Shown: in pieces, positions 39,707 to 51,322 of the stretch
How the letters are laid out: every line of letters begins with the position of its first letter
Position numbering within the stretch: position 1 is the stretch's first letter
NCBI RefSeq assembly: GCF_000454065.1
Contig: NZ_ATNE01000001.1
Location: forward strand, 2,501 to 66,500
DNA: 64,000 nt
Direction: 5' to 3'
Source of the DNA: Brevibacillus thermoruber 423
GTDB taxonomy: Bacteria; Bacillota; Bacilli; Brevibacillales; Brevibacillaceae
Notes under the pieces: model-generated
Database searches by the model: none
Told to the model about the DNA's origin: nothing
What the model saw: only the letters and a program-made list of their open reading frames with translations
Made by a program: the position numbers and the translations under genes

Positions 39707-40372
39707 CTACAGCGAAAACGGAATCAGGTACAGCGACGTCACCACACCGGCCAGAATCATCGCCACGCTGGACGCCGCCGTCTGCACCGGCGACACGCGG
39801 TTCAGGTTGGCCGTGCCGACCGCATGGGAGCTGGTGCCGACGGCGATCCCGATCGCCCAATCGTCCCTGATCCCGGCCCAGGGAAGGAGCGGACGGGCGA
39901 TGGTGATGCCGACGATTCCCGTCAAGACGGTAAACAAGGCCCCCAGCGCCGGAATGCCGCCGATGCTGCGGGTCAGTTCCACGGCGATCGGCGTGGTCAC
40001 CGATTTGGCCATCATGCTGTTCACCAGCGTCTGATCCGTGCCCAGCAGCCATCCCACCAGCCGGACCGTCAGGATCGCGACGGCGCAGCCCGCCGCCACG
40101 CCCAGCAGGACGCCGCGCCAGATATGGACAAATTCCTTCACCTGCTTGGCGAGGGGAACGGCCAGCGCGACAGTGGCCGGTCCCAGCCAGAACGAGATCC
40201 ATTCCCCGCCGGCGCGGTACGCTTCCCAGTCGCCACCGATCAGCCACCAGACGAGCCAGACACAGATCGTCGCCACGACCAGCGGCTGCAGGCGGGGAAA
40301 GCGGTCTACCACCAGTACCGCCGCCTTGTATCCCACCAGCGTCACCGCGACAGCGAGCAGTTGGTCAAGCAT
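39707..40372 (-). CDS. lrgB: LrgB/CidB-family membrane protein
   Basis: 221 aa, about six to seven hydrophobic helices. MMAKSVTTPIAVELTRSIGG and GTSSHAVGTANLNRV (parts) are the family signature. LrgB works with LrgA; the pair is linked to murein-hydrolase control and to pyruvate/overflow-metabolite transport in other Bacillota. It overlaps lrgA by 8 bases. Confidence 0.93.
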   Translation of the reverse strand: MLDQLLAVAVTLVGYKAAVLVVDRFPRLQPLVVATICVWLVWWLIGGDWEAYRAGGEWISFWLGPATVALAVPLAKQVKEFVHIWRGVLLGVAAGCAVAILTVRLVGWLLGTDQTLVNSMMAKSVTTPIAVELTRSIGGIPALGALFTVLTGIVGITIARPLLPWAGIRDDWAIGIAVGTSSHAVGTANLNRVSPVQTAASSVAMILAGVVTSLYLIPFSL

Positions 40373-40757
40373 CGAGCGCCCTCCCTTCCAGCGGGCGATG
40401 CTCCGCTTTTTGCTTGTGCCGGTTCAGATACCACTGGACGACCCGGCCCGACACCAGCATCACCACGAGCGGTCCCAGCACGAGCGACAAGACGATCGGC
40501 CACGGGTCGCCGGCGATCCACTTGAGATACGACGCCACCCCTACCAGAATCGGTACAAAAAACAGCATCATGTGCCGGAGCAGCAGATTGCTGGCACACT
40601 CGACCCAATCCATCTTGACCATTCCCGTGCACAGCCCCAGCGTCAGCAGCAGCATGCCCAGCAAGTTGCCCGGCAGCGGGACGTGAAGCCATTTGTTGGC
40701 CAGCGTACCCGCTCCAAAAAAGGCAAGCAGAATCAACATGCCCTTGATGGTTTTCAT
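40365..40757 (-). CDS. lrgA: LrgA/CidA-family holin-like protein
   Basis: 130 aa with four hydrophobic helices. LPGNLLGMLLLTLGLCTG, VECASNLLLRHMMLFFVPILVG and a basic tail (HKQKAEHR) match LrgA/CidA. It is the partner of LrgB. The RBS is GGGAGAGAGG. No LytTR or LysR regulator gene is adjacent. Confidence 0.92.
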   Translation of the reverse strand: MKTIKGMLILLAFFGAGTLANKWLHVPLPGNLLGMLLLTLGLCTGMVKMDWVECASNLLLRHMMLFFVPILVGVASYLKWIAGDPWPIVLSLVLGPLVVMLVSGRVVQWYLNRHKQKAEHRPLEGRALDA

Positions 40758-40891
40758 GCGATGCGCTCCTCTCTCCCGGTCTTTCTCCGTATGGTCACGC
40801 CCGGATCAGCCAGGCGGGTCTTTCCTGACCTGGTGCGCTCTTCAGGCAGCCTCGTCAAACGCTGCAGGGCAGCGGTCTGACCCACCTGCAG

Positions 40892-40921
40892 AAAAAAGCC
40901 CGACCACTCATACGGTCAGGC
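40892..40921 (-). terminator. Rho-independent terminator of deoC
   Basis: GCCtGACC/GGTCgGGC stem followed on the minus strand by TTTTTT, just downstream of deoC. Confidence 0.88.
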
Positions 40922-40932
40922 TTTCCTACGTG

Positions 40933-41598
40933 TCAGTAACCGCTTCCGCCCTCGTTTGCGCCCGTCACGATCGCGACGCCGGAGCTGGTGCCGATGCGGC
41001 TCGCTCCCGCTTCGATCATGGCCAGGGCCGCGGCGCGGTCGCGCACACCGCCGGAGGCTTTTACGCCAACGTTCGGCCCCACCGTTTTGCGCATCAGGGC
41101 GACATCTTCCACGGTGGCACCGCCATGTCCGAAGCCGGTGGAGGTTTTGACGTAATCGGCGCCTGCTTCCACACACAGCTTGCAGGCGGTCACTTTTTCT
41201 TCGTCCGTCAACAGGCCCGTTTCCAGAATCACTTTGACCAGAACGCTGCCGGCCGCTTCTTTGACGGCTTTCACATCCGCTTTCACCAGGTCCAGATCGC
41301 CGGATTTCAGCGCGCCGATGTTGAGCACCATGTCCACTTCCGTTGCGCCGTTGGCAATCGCGTCGCGGGTTTCCGCCGCTTTTACCGCCGGGGTGCTGGC
41401 TCCCAGCGGGAACCCGATGACGGTGCACACCTTTACGTCGGTGCCTTTCAGCAGCTCGGCGCAGCGCTTCACCCAGAACGGGTTGACGCAGACGGAGGCA
41501 AAGTTGTGTTCTTTTGCTTCTGCGCACAGCTTGTCGATCATCGCCGCCGTCGTTTCCGGCTTCAGCAGGGTATGGTCAATGTACTTGTTCAGGTTCAT
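40933..41598 (-). CDS. deoC: Deoxyribose-phosphate aldolase
   Basis: 221 aa from ATG at 41598 (GAGGTG upstream). [40 protein letters not shown] and YVKTSTGFG with the Schiff-base Lys identify DeoC. It splits 2-deoxyribose-5-phosphate into glyceraldehyde-3-phosphate and acetaldehyde. It starts 4 bases after the NUDIX stop, so it is a late gene of the mtaB end of the dnaK operon region rather than part of a deo operon. Confidence 0.96.
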   Translation of the reverse strand: MNLNKYIDHTLLKPETTAAMIDKLCAEAKEHNFASVCVNPFWVKRCAELLKGTDVKVCTVIGFPLGASTPAVKAAETRDAIANGATEVDMVLNIGALKSGDLDLVKADVKAVKEAAGSVLVKVILETGLLTDEEKVTACKLCVEAGADYVKTSTGFGHGGATVEDVALMRKTVGPNVGVKASGGVRDRAAALAMIEAGASRIGTSSGVAIVTGANEGGSGY

Positions 41599-41602
41599 TC
41601 TT

Positions 41603-42031
41603 TTACACCTCGATCCCGAAATGTTGCAACGCCTTGCGCAGGACGTTGTCATTGTTGCGGTAACCCCGTTCCTGCTGGAGAGCCCACGCTTCCAGCGGCG
41701 TGTGCCAGTGGACGTCGTTGATCTCCTCCACCTGCACGGTAATTTCCGTGGTGTATGCCTCCACCAGAAAATAGTGGACTTCCTTGTTGACCACTTCTCC
41801 GGTTACCGGGTGATGGTAGTCGTAATAAATGGTGTCCAGCTTTTCTCCCAACACCCCGCGGATTCCCGTCTCTTCCAGCACTTCCCGGAGTGCCGTTTCC
41901 TCGATGGTCTCGCCCCGTTCCTGTTTTCCCTTGGCCAGCGTCACCTTGCCGTAACGGTCTTCAATCAGCAAAATCAGCAAATCCTGGTCGTGAAAGCGGT
42001 AGACGACGCCTCCCGCCGATACCTCTTTCAT
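41603..42031 (-). CDS. NUDIX hydrolase
   Basis: 142 aa. The Nudix box is complete: [23 protein letters not shown], with E of REVLEE as metal ligand (quoted in parts: [23 protein letters not shown]). The N-terminus [13 protein letters not shown] is of the diadenosine-polyphosphate hydrolase/MutT type. The substrate is unknown. It overlaps mtaB by 4 bases (ATGA). Confidence 0.93.
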   Translation of the reverse strand: MKEVSAGGVVYRFHDQDLLILLIEDRYGKVTLAKGKQERGETIEETALREVLEETGIRGVLGEKLDTIYYDYHHPVTGEVVNKEVHYFLVEAYTTEITVQVEEINDVHWHTPLEAWALQQERGYRNNDNVLRKALQHFGIEV

Positions 42032-43386
42032 ATCGCCCGTCCCTCAAGCAGCACAGGACGCACATTGTCCAGCACGCGGACAAACGTGCCTTTGCAGTAT
42101 TCGGAGCCGGGTTCGTCCAGCCGGACCTTGCAGATTTTGCCGATCATCGACTCATCCCCTGGGAAAACCACGTTCAGGTAGTTGTCGGAATACCCCATCA
42201 GCATGCCGCTGGACGGGTCTTCCTTGTACGGACGTTCGGGAATCACTTCCAGCACGTCGCCGACGAACTGCTGGGCGTACGCCAGGGTCAACTGCTGGTT
42301 CAGCTCCAGCAGCCGGGCGACCCGCTCGTGTTTCACGTCTTCCGGAATCTGATCCGGCATGCGGGCGGCCGGGGTACCGGTGCGCATGGAGTACGGGAAC
42401 ACGTGCAGTTCGGCAAACCCCACTTTTTTGATGAAATCGTAGGTGTTTTGGAACTGCTCTTCCGTTTCGCCCGGGAAGCCGACGATCACGTCGGTGGTCA
42501 GGGCCACGCCTGGCAGAGCTTCGCGCACTTTCACCATCTTCTCGTAGAATTCCGCCGTGGTGTACTTGCGGCGCATCCGCTTCAGCACCTCGTCGTCGCC
42601 CGCCTGCAGCGGCACGTGCAGATGGCGGCAGACGCGGTCCGAGTTGTTGATCACGTCAATCACTTCGTCGGTAATCTGGCTGGCTTCGATGGAGCTGATG
42701 CGAATCCGCTTCAGTCCCTCCACCTGATGCAGGTCCACGAGCAGCTTGGCCAGGTTGTAATTCTCCAGATCCTCGCCGTAGCCGCCGGTGTGGATACCGG
42801 TCAGCACGATCTCCAGATACCCGGCATCGACCAGTTTCCGTGCCTGCTCGAGAACGCTCTCCGGTTTGCGGGAGCGCATCAGGCCGCGTGCCCACGGGAT
42901 GATGCAGAAGGTGCAGAAGTTGTTGCAGCCCTCCTGGATCTTCAGGGACGCACGTGTGCGGTCCGTAAACGACGGTACCTCCAGTTCTTCAAACTCGCGC
43001 GCCTTCATGATGTTGGTGACCGCGTTGATCGGTTGGCGCTCCCGGCGGATTTGCTCCACGTATTCGATCAGCTTCTCGCGGCCCTGGGTACCGACGATGA
43101 TATCCACACCCGGGATTTGCGCGATTTCTCCGGGGGAGGTTTGCGCGTAGCAACCGGTCACGGCGACAATCGCGTCAGGATTGCGGCGAATGGCCCGGCG
43201 AATGACCTGACGGCTCTTCTTGTCTCCGGTGTTGGTCACCGTGCACGTATTGATGACGTAGACGTCGGCGCCGTCCTGTTCGAAGTCCACCCGCTCGTAG
43301 CCGTTGGCCTTGAACAGCTGCCAGATCGCTTCCGTCTCATAACTGTTCACTTTGCAGCCCAATGTATGGAAAGCAACCGTAGACAT
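42028..43386 (-). CDS. mtaB: tRNA t6A37 methylthiotransferase MtaB
   Basis: 452 aa from ATG at 43386 (AAAGGAGGA upstream). MTTase domain with FHTLGCKVNSYET and ITG-type CYAQT Cys, radical SAM site CNNFCTFCIIPWARG, and C-terminal TRAM domain. It converts t6A37 to ms2t6A37 in tRNA-Lys. It is the conserved last gene of the dnaK operon in Bacillus (yqeV). Confidence 0.96.
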   Translation of the reverse strand: MSTVAFHTLGCKVNSYETEAIWQLFKANGYERVDFEQDGADVYVINTCTVTNTGDKKSRQVIRRAIRRNPDAIVAVTGCYAQTSPGEIAQIPGVDIIVGTQGREKLIEYVEQIRRERQPINAVTNIMKAREFEELEVPSFTDRTRASLKIQEGCNNFCTFCIIPWARGLMRSRKPESVLEQARKLVDAGYLEIVLTGIHTGGYGEDLENYNLAKLLVDLHQVEGLKRIRISSIEASQITDEVIDVINNSDRVCRHLHVPLQAGDDEVLKRMRRKYTTAEFYEKMVKVREALPGVALTTDVIVGFPGETEEQFQNTYDFIKKVGFAELHVFPYSMRTGTPAARMPDQIPEDVKHERVARLLELNQQLTLAYAQQFVGDVLEVIPERPYKEDPSSGMLMGYSDNYLNVVFPGDESMIGKICKVRLDEPGSEYCKGTFVRVLDNVRPVLLEGRAI

Positions 43387-43434
43387 GGCGCTTCCTCCTT
43401 TCTGTAAGTAGACCGTTTGGCGCATCGAAACGCT

Positions 43435-44178
43435 CTACGGGTCCAGGCGTTCAAACTGGTAGGATGCGGCGGCCAGCACGTACTGGCTGGCCGTCTCCGT
43501 GCGCAGGATGCGCGGACCGAGCGAAACGGACTGAAAGCCCATCGACTCTGCCTGGGCCACCTCGTCCGGAGAAAAGCCCCCTTCCGGCCCGATCAGGACG
43601 AAGAGCGACTCTCCCGGCTTCATGGCGGCAAACACCTGATGAAGCGTGGAGCCGCCTTCCTTTTCGTAGGCGATCACACGCTGCGCGTAACCGGCGGCTG
43701 ACGCGATCGCTTGACGAAATGACGCAGGCGGCAGAATCTCCGGCAGCACCGCTCGGTGGGATTGTTCCGCCGCCTCTTTGACGATCTTGCGCCAGCGCTC
43801 CAGCTTCTTTGCCTCTTTTTTGGCGTCCAGCTTGACGATGGTGCGTTCGGAGGTAAACGGAAAAAAGGCATGCGCCCCCATTTCCGTCCCCTTTTGCAGG
43901 ATCCACTCCATTTTCTCGCCCTTTGGCAGTCCCTGGCCGATGGTAATGCGAATCGGCAGTTCCGTCTGCTCGTCCAGGAATCGGACGATCCTGGCCGTCA
44001 CTTCCTTCGCAGACAGGGAGACGAGCCGGGCGACAGCCGAACGGCCCGCCCCGTCGCACACGACGATTTCCTCGCCGGGTTTGGCCCGCATCACGTTTAC
44101 GATATGATGAACGTCGTCGCCGACAATCGTTACCTCTTGTTCGGAAAAGAGGTGTGGCTCGACAAAGTATCTTTGCAT
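43435..44178 (-). CDS. rsmE: 16S rRNA (uracil(1498)-N(3))-methyltransferase
   Basis: 247 aa. MQRYFVEPHLF at the start, HHIVNVMRAKPGEEIVVCDG, and the SPOUT knot motifs LIGPEGGFSPDEV and SLGPRILRTETAS near the C-terminus are diagnostic. It methylates U1498 of 16S rRNA. It is in the conserved prmA-rsmE-mtaB order, with GAGGTTGG as RBS. Confidence 0.97.
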   Translation of the reverse strand: MQRYFVEPHLFSEQEVTIVGDDVHHIVNVMRAKPGEEIVVCDGAGRSAVARLVSLSAKEVTARIVRFLDEQTELPIRITIGQGLPKGEKMEWILQKGTEMGAHAFFPFTSERTIVKLDAKKEAKKLERWRKIVKEAAEQSHRAVLPEILPPASFRQAIASAAGYAQRVIAYEKEGGSTLHQVFAAMKPGESLFVLIGPEGGFSPDEVAQAESMGFQSVSLGPRILRTETASQYVLAAASYQFERLDP

Positions 44179-44196
44179 CTCGCCAACCTCACTATT

Positions 44197-45138
44197 CTAC
44201 CGTTTTTTTGCCACAATGGCTACCCAGTCATCGATGAAAATGGTTTCCACAAGTGCAAGGCCCGACTTCTCCATCGCCGCTTTCACATCCGCTTCCCGTG
44301 CGGCGATGATCCCGGACGCGATGAACACCCCGCCCGGTTTCAGCACGCGGTACACGTCGTCCGTAAAGCGGACGATCACTTCCGCGAGAATGTTGGCCAC
44401 CACCACGTCGACCTGCTCGTCCACTCCGTCCAGCAGGTTGTTCTGCCGGACGGTGATCCGCTCGTGGACGCCGTTCAGTTCGGTATTGGCCTGCGCGGAA
44501 CGGACCGCCACCTCGTCCAGATCCATCGCCAGCACGTGCGCGGCGCCCAGCTTGACGGCGGCGATGCTGAGGATGGCCGTTCCCGTCCCCACGTCGTAGA
44601 CGCGGTCGCCCGGCTGCAGGTACTTTTCCAACGCGCGCAGGCAGAGGATCGTCGTCGGATGGGTGCCGGTGCCAAAGGCCATGCCCGGGTCCATCTCGAT
44701 GATGATCTCGTCCGGCCGTTTCGGCTCGTATTCTTCCCAGACCGGTTTGATCGTCATCCGCTCCGACACGCTGACCGGTTTGTAATACTTTTTCCAGGCG
44801 TGGGCCCACTCGTCTTCGTGCACGTCGTTGACGGCGATCGTGCCTTTGCCGATGTCGAGACCGTAATCGGTCAGGTGGCTGAGCTGCTCCTTCAGCTCAT
44901 CCAGCACGTCGACGAGCTGGCTCGAATCCATCGGCAGATACGCCTTGACGAATACGCCCTCGGCCGGAAAATCATCCGGGGAGAGCTGGTAGATTTCACC
45001 AAACGGCGTATCCCAATCGCGATGCAGCACCTCGGGGTCTTCAATGACGACACCGTTGGCCCCCATCTCGTATAGCAGGTTGGACACCGCTTCCACGGCC
45101 TCCGCTGTCGTGTGGATACTGATTTCCGACCATTTCAT
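44197..45138 (-). CDS. prmA: Ribosomal protein L11 methyltransferase
   Basis: 313 aa. The C-terminal SAM domain holds FGTGTHPTT, VYDVGTGTAILSIAAVKLG in part, DLDEVAVRSAQAN and VVANILAEVI; the N-terminal L11-binding domain starts MKWSEISIHTTAEAVEAV. It methylates ribosomal protein L11. It lies between dnaJ and rsmE as in Bacillus (yqeT). Confidence 0.97.
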   Translation of the reverse strand: MKWSEISIHTTAEAVEAVSNLLYEMGANGVVIEDPEVLHRDWDTPFGEIYQLSPDDFPAEGVFVKAYLPMDSSQLVDVLDELKEQLSHLTDYGLDIGKGTIAVNDVHEDEWAHAWKKYYKPVSVSERMTIKPVWEEYEPKRPDEIIIEMDPGMAFGTGTHPTTILCLRALEKYLQPGDRVYDVGTGTAILSIAAVKLGAAHVLAMDLDEVAVRSAQANTELNGVHERITVRQNNLLDGVDEQVDVVVANILAEVIVRFTDDVYRVLKPGGVFIASGIIAAREADVKAAMEKSGLALVETIFIDDWVAIVAKKR

Positions 45139-45202
45139 GAACTACCAACTCCCCAATCTGCTCTTTTCCTGCCAAAGTCTCGCTGACAGGCGCGATTCCC
45201 GG

Positions 45203-46333
45203 CTACTCGCCGCGGAACGCCCGCTTCATTTTTTCAAAAAAGCCCTCGTCTTCCACGCCGTACCCGCCTACCGACTCACCGGACAGGGAGGCGAATTCGC
45301 GAAGCAGTTCCTTTTGCCGCTCGTTCAGCTTGGTCGGCGTGACGACGCGCACCTTCACATGCTGGTCGCCGCGGCCGCTTCCGCGCAGGTACGGCACCCC
45401 TTTGCCGCGCAGCCGGAAGAACGTCTCCGTCTGCGTACCGGCAGGAATCTTCAATTTGACCCGACCGTCGACCGTCGGCACTTCGATTTCGTCCCCGAGC
45501 GCCGCCTGGGCAAAGGTGAGCGGGACTTCACAGTAGATATCATTGCCTTCCCTTTCAAAAAACTCGTGCGGCTTCACCCGCAGCACGACGTACAGGTCGC
45601 CGGGAGGGCCGCCGTTTACGCCCGGTTCGCCTTCGCCCGCGACGCGAAGCTGCGCACCGTCGTCCACGCCCGCCGGAATGTTGAGGTGAATTTTGCGGCG
45701 CACCTTCATCCGGCCGGTACCGCGGCAGGACGTACACTTCTCCTTGACCACCTTGCCCTTGCCTTCGCACGTCGGGCAGACGCGACGGTTCACGATGCGG
45801 CCAAACGGGGTGTTGGCCACCACTTCCTGCTGGCCGGTGCCGCCGCACGTTTTGCACGTCTCCACGCCGGAACCCGGCTTCGCTCCCGTGCCGTGGCAGG
45901 TGTCGCACTCCGCCTCCTTGGGAATCTCCACGTCGGTCTCCTTGCCGAAGACGGCTTCCGTAAATTCAATGGACAGCCCGAACTGCAGATCCGCCCCTTT
46001 TCTCGGCGCATTCGGGTTGGCCCGTCTGCCGCCGCCAAAGAACATGTCAAAAATGTCCCCGAAGCCGCCCATGTTGGACGTGTCAAACCCGCCGAACCCG
46101 CCGCCAAAGCCCTGGTTGGGGTCTTGATGGCCGAAGCGGTCGTACTGGGCGCGCTTTTGCGGGTCGGAGAGGACGTCGTACGCTTCTTTTACTTCCTTGA
46201 ACTTCTCCTCCGCATCCGGCGCCTTGTTGACATCGGGGTGGTACTGGCGCGCCAGCTTGCGGTACGCCTTCTTGATCTCGTCGGCGTCCGCTCCCCTGGA
46301 GACACCCAGCACCTCGTAGTAATCCCGTTTCAT
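45203..46333 (-). CDS. dnaJ: Chaperone DnaJ
   Basis: 376 aa from ATG at 46333, which starts [14 protein letters not shown]; the frame extends to 46360 without support. J-domain with HPD in [10 protein letters not shown], Gly/Phe-rich linker, four CxxCxGxG zinc motifs ([38 protein letters not shown]), C-terminal substrate domains. It stimulates DnaK ATPase. The preceding dnaK gene ends in a strong terminator, so dnaJ depends on read-through or its own promoter. Confidence 0.97.
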   Translation of the reverse strand: MKRDYYEVLGVSRGADADEIKKAYRKLARQYHPDVNKAPDAEEKFKEVKEAYDVLSDPQKRAQYDRFGHQDPNQGFGGGFGGFDTSNMGGFGDIFDMFFGGGRRANPNAPRKGADLQFGLSIEFTEAVFGKETDVEIPKEAECDTCHGTGAKPGSGVETCKTCGGTGQQEVVANTPFGRIVNRRVCPTCEGKGKVVKEKCTSCRGTGRMKVRRKIHLNIPAGVDDGAQLRVAGEGEPGVNGGPPGDLYVVLRVKPHEFFEREGNDIYCEVPLTFAQAALGDEIEVPTVDGRVKLKIPAGTQTETFFRLRGKGVPYLRGSGRGDQHVKVRVVTPTKLNERQKELLREFASLSGESVGGYGVEDEGFFEKMKRAFRGE

Positions 46334-46387
46334 CTGCTCGATCACTCCCATGACAGTCAACTGTTATCATAGCATGTGACTGACTTG

Positions 46388-46428
46388 AAAAAAAGTCAAA
46401 GTCAGCATTCCGTGACTTTGACTTTTTT
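46388..46428 (-). terminator. Strong terminator between dnaK and dnaJ
   Basis: Perfect 14-bp stem (AAAAGTCAAAGTCA and its complement) with an 8-base loop, followed on the minus strand by a T run. It can cut dnaJ-prmA-rsmE-mtaB expression relative to dnaK. A TATGAT lies just downstream, but without a well-spaced -35. Confidence 0.93.
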
Positions 46429-46441
46429 CGTTCACGCTCGA

Positions 46442-48316
<1,875 letters not shown>

Positions 48317-48330
48317 TCATATAAGAACGG

Positions 48331-48909
48331 TCAGGCGTTTACCTTGACCATCGCAGGCCGGATGACGCGATCCTTGAAGAGGTAGCCCTTTTGCAGCTCT
48401 TCCACGACCACGCCCGATTCGTACGCGGGGTCTTCGGCCTGCATCACCGCCTGGTGCACGTTGGGATCAAAGGGTTGGCCGGCCGCCTGGATCGGCGTCA
48501 AGCCTTCCCGTTCAAAGATCTGCACCATCTGGCGGTACACCATGTTGACGCCTTCGAGCAGGGATTCGACGGTCATCGAATCCTTGTCGGCAGCCAGCGC
48601 CCGTTCGAAGTTGTCGAGCACGGGCAGAAGCTCCGTGATGATCTTGAGCGAGGCGTACTTGGCCAGATCCTCCTGCTCCTTGCGCGTCCGCCGTCTGAGG
48701 TTTTCCATGTCGGCCAAGGCGCGCAGCATGCGGTTCTGGTTTTCTTCCGCCTGCGCCTTCCAGCGTTCCGCTTCCTGCTGCCAGTCGATCTCCGCCGCCG
48801 GCTCCTGCTGCTGCTGGCCGGCGGTTTCCTGCTGCTCCTGCTGCTCGGCTGCTGCAGCTTCCGCTTCCTTTTCCTGTGCCTGGTCTTGCGTCAGTTTGTC
48901 ATCGTTCAA
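48331..48909 (-). CDS. grpE: Nucleotide exchange factor GrpE
   Basis: 192 aa. The N-terminal part (1-45) is a Gln/Glu/Ala-rich, probably disordered tract; then the long coiled coil (ADMENLRRRTRKEQEDLAKY) and the beta domain (FDPNVHQAVM, GYLFKDRVIRPAMVKV). It releases ADP from DnaK. It lies 60 bases downstream of hrcA. Confidence 0.97.
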   Translation of the reverse strand: MNDDKLTQDQAQEKEAEAAAAEQQEQQETAGQQQQEPAAEIDWQQEAERWKAQAEENQNRMLRALADMENLRRRTRKEQEDLAKYASLKIITELLPVLDNFERALAADKDSMTVESLLEGVNMVYRQMVQIFEREGLTPIQAAGQPFDPNVHQAVMQAEDPAYESGVVVEELQKGYLFKDRVIRPAMVKVNA

Positions 48910-48970
48910 CGTTCGATACCTCCCCAGACTGTCCGCTGCCGCTGCACCGGGTCAGCCTTTCACTCCATTA

Positions 48971-49999
48971 CTATTTCTCAAACTGCGATGTCAGCATACG
49001 CGACAGACCTTCCGCCAGATAGTTGAGCACGGTGATCACCCGGCTGTACTCCATCCGCGTCGGCCCCAGAATCCCCACCGTCCCGACCGGCTTGCCGCCG
49101 ATGTAATACGAGGTGGTGATGATGCTGCATTCCTTCATCGCGTCAAGCTGGTTTTCCTGTCCGATGCGCACGGTGATGCCCTCGGTCGGAGGTCCGAACA
49201 AGTGGACCAGTTGATCGTTTTGTTCCAGCAGTTCCAGGATGTCCTTCACTTTGTCCACGTCGCGGAACTCCGGCTGATCCATGATCTTGGTCGCACCGCG
49301 GAGGTAGACGCGTTCGCCTTCCTGCCGCTGGAGGGACTCTTCCAGAATCTGCAGCATCTCTTCGTACTGCTCCACATGGCGCCGCATCTCGCCCGCCACT
49401 TCCTGATACAGGCGCTGGCGAAGCTGCCACAGCGGCACGTCGGTCAGCTTGCTGTTCAGCAGGTTGACCAGCTTCTCGATCTCCTGCGGGCGAACGCCCT
49501 GCGGCAGGTCAATCAGCTTGTTTTCCACGCGGCCGGTGTTCGTGACCACGATGGCCACCGCCTGTGTTTCATTCAGGGGAACGATCTGAATGTGTTTCAG
49601 CCGTTGTTCGAAAATCTCCGGACCCAGCACGATGGCCGTGTAGTTGGTCACGTGCGAGAGAATTTGAGCGGTGTAATCGATCACCTGCTCAAAGTGATGA
49701 ATCCGCTCGGCAAACAGCTGTTTCAGTTTGCTCAACTCCAGATCGCTCAACATGTGCGGTTTTATCAGGTTGTCGACGTAGAAGCGGTACCCTTTCGTGG
49801 AGGGCACGCGCCCTGCCGATGTATGCGGCTGTTCCAGGTACCCCAGCTCTTCCAAATCGGCCATCTCGTTGCGGATGGTCGCGGAGCTGAAGCCGATGTC
49901 CTCCCGTTTGGAGATGGTGCGTGAGCCAACGGGTTCGGCGGAATGAATGTAATTATCGACAATCGCATTGAGAATCAGTCGTTGGCGTTCCGATAACAT
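48971..49999 (-). CDS. hrcA: Heat-inducible transcription repressor HrcA
   Basis: 342 aa from ATG at 49999 (AGGGGGCG upstream; the frame to 50026 extends into the CIRCE). The winged HTH has LSERQRLILNAIVDNYI, GSRTISKREDIGFSSATIRNEMADLEELGYLEQPHTSAGR (known motif, quoted in parts: GSRTISKREDIG, SSATIRNEMADL), then a dimerisation domain. It binds CIRCE and represses its own operon until heat or misfolded protein titrates GroEL. Confidence 0.98.
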   Translation of the reverse strand: MLSERQRLILNAIVDNYIHSAEPVGSRTISKREDIGFSSATIRNEMADLEELGYLEQPHTSAGRVPSTKGYRFYVDNLIKPHMLSDLELSKLKQLFAERIHHFEQVIDYTAQILSHVTNYTAIVLGPEIFEQRLKHIQIVPLNETQAVAIVVTNTGRVENKLIDLPQGVRPQEIEKLVNLLNSKLTDVPLWQLRQRLYQEVAGEMRRHVEQYEEMLQILEESLQRQEGERVYLRGATKIMDQPEFRDVDKVKDILELLEQNDQLVHLFGPPTEGITVRIGQENQLDAMKECSIITTSYYIGGKPVGTVGILGPTRMEYSRVITVLNYLAEGLSRMLTSQFEK

Positions 50000-50019
50000 G
50001 CTGTCTTCGCCCCCTGTTG

Positions 50020-50046
50020 TTAGCACTCAACCGCATCGAGTGCTAA
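50020..50046 (-). promoter_or_regulatory. CIRCE operator (TTAGCACTC-N9-GAGTGCTAA)
   Basis: Exact consensus inverted repeat with a 9-base spacer, 21 bases upstream of the hrcA start and just downstream of the -10 box. HrcA binding here represses hrcA-grpE-dnaK. Confidence 0.99.
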
Positions 50047-50057
50047 ATCTATCTACT

Positions 50058-50086
50058 AAGGTATCAATATGCGAAGGTTTTGTCAA
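50058..50086 (-). promoter_or_regulatory. SigA promoter of the hrcA-grpE-dnaK operon
   Basis: -35 TTGACA (50086-50081), 17-base spacer, -10 TACCTT (50063-50058), directly upstream of CIRCE. The -10 is only partly consensus. Confidence 0.85.
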
Positions 50087-50121
50087 TGTTTTCCCAGCAC
50101 CCTGTCCCCTCAAGCCTGCCG

Positions 50122-51264
50122 CTAGTCGCGCAGGAAGCGGGCGAACACTTCGTTTCCCAACGGAAGGGCCCGTTTGGTCAGCCGCACGTGGCCGTCCGCC
50201 CGTTCCAGCATCCCTTTTGCCACCTCTTCGTCGATCACCGGTCCGAACACCTGCTCCGCCGTGACGCCAAAGCGCTCCGCAAACCGGGCGAGGTTCACCC
50301 CGTCGCGCAGCCGCAGCCCCAGTATCATCTGTTCCTCCATGGCGTCCTCGCGGGAGACGGCAAACTGCTCCACCCGGGGCAGCCCTTCCTGGCACATGCG
50401 CATGTAGACGGCCAGCGGCCCGGCGTTGACGTGCCGTTCGCCGTTTACATAGCCGTGCGCCCCCGCGCCCAACCCATAATATTCATCGTTGAGCCAATAG
50501 GTGCAGTTGTGCCGGCTTTCATAGCCGGGTTTGGCAAAGTTGCTGATCTCGTACTGGCGGTAGCCGTGTCCCTCCATTTCCTCGATCAACATCAGGTACA
50601 TCGCCAGCTCGTCCTCCTCCGAGGGCAGCGGGAGCTGGTCTTTCTGGTACAGCGTGTGGAACAGCGTGTTTTCTTCCACCTTCAGGCTGTAGGCGGAAAA
50701 GTGCGTGGTCGGCAGTTCAAACGCCTTTTCCAGCGTGCGGCGGAAGATCTCTTCCGTCTGGTCCGGCAGCCCGAACATCAGGTCGATGGTCAGGTTGGAA
50801 AAGCCGACGGCCACCGCGTTGTCGATGCTGCGGTAGACGTCGTCCACGTCGTGAATCCGGCCCAGCCGCTTCAAGAGCGCGTTGTCGAACGACTGCACGC
50901 CGAAGCTGAGCCGGTTGACGCCCAGCCCGCGCATCAGCCTGAGCTTTTCCACGTCGGTGGTGCCGGGATTGGCCTCCATCGTAAATTCCAGATCGTCGGT
51001 CCAGAAGCGTTCCGTATGCTTCCGCACGGCTTCCAGAAAGACCTTCATCTGGTCGCGGTCGAGAAACGTCGGCGTACCTCCGCCGACGAAAATGGTTTTG
51101 ACCTTCTCCGGCGGCCACTGGGCAAAGGTCCGCTCCATCTCCTTGTCCAGTGCCTCCAGGTAGTCCCAGATCACCTGCGGGTTGTTGGTGACGAACGAAT
51201 TGAAGTCACAGTAGTAGCATTTGTTGGTGCAAAAGGGAATGTGGATGTACACCGACTGCGGCAT
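50122..51264 (-). CDS. hemW: Heme chaperone HemW, radical SAM
   Basis: 380 aa from ATG at 51264 (AAAAAGGAGGGG upstream); the frame to 51387 is unsupported at its start. The site CTNKCYYCDF binds the [4Fe-4S] cluster, and the HNCTYW motif marks HemW rather than coproporphyrinogen oxidase HemN. It delivers heme to respiratory targets. It lies between lepA and hrcA, as in Bacillus. Confidence 0.95.
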   Translation of the reverse strand: MPQSVYIHIPFCTNKCYYCDFNSFVTNNPQVIWDYLEALDKEMERTFAQWPPEKVKTIFVGGGTPTFLDRDQMKVFLEAVRKHTERFWTDDLEFTMEANPGTTDVEKLRLMRGLGVNRLSFGVQSFDNALLKRLGRIHDVDDVYRSIDNAVAVGFSNLTIDLMFGLPDQTEEIFRRTLEKAFELPTTHFSAYSLKVEENTLFHTLYQKDQLPLPSEEDELAMYLMLIEEMEGHGYRQYEISNFAKPGYESRHNCTYWLNDEYYGLGAGAHGYVNGERHVNAGPLAVYMRMCQEGLPRVEQFAVSREDAMEEQMILGLRLRDGVNLARFAERFGVTAEQVFGPVIDEEVAKGMLERADGHVRLTKRALPLGNEVFARFLRD

Positions 51265-51295
51265 ATCCGCTCCCCTCCTTTTTGCGGTAGTGGAA

Positions 51296-51322
51296 TGGAA
51301 AAGACCTGACGCGCGGTCAGGC
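51296..51322 (-). terminator. Rho-independent terminator of lepA
   Basis: CCTGAC/GTCAGG stem with a 5-base loop followed on the minus strand by TCTTTTCC, starting right after the lepA TAG. Confidence 0.75.
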
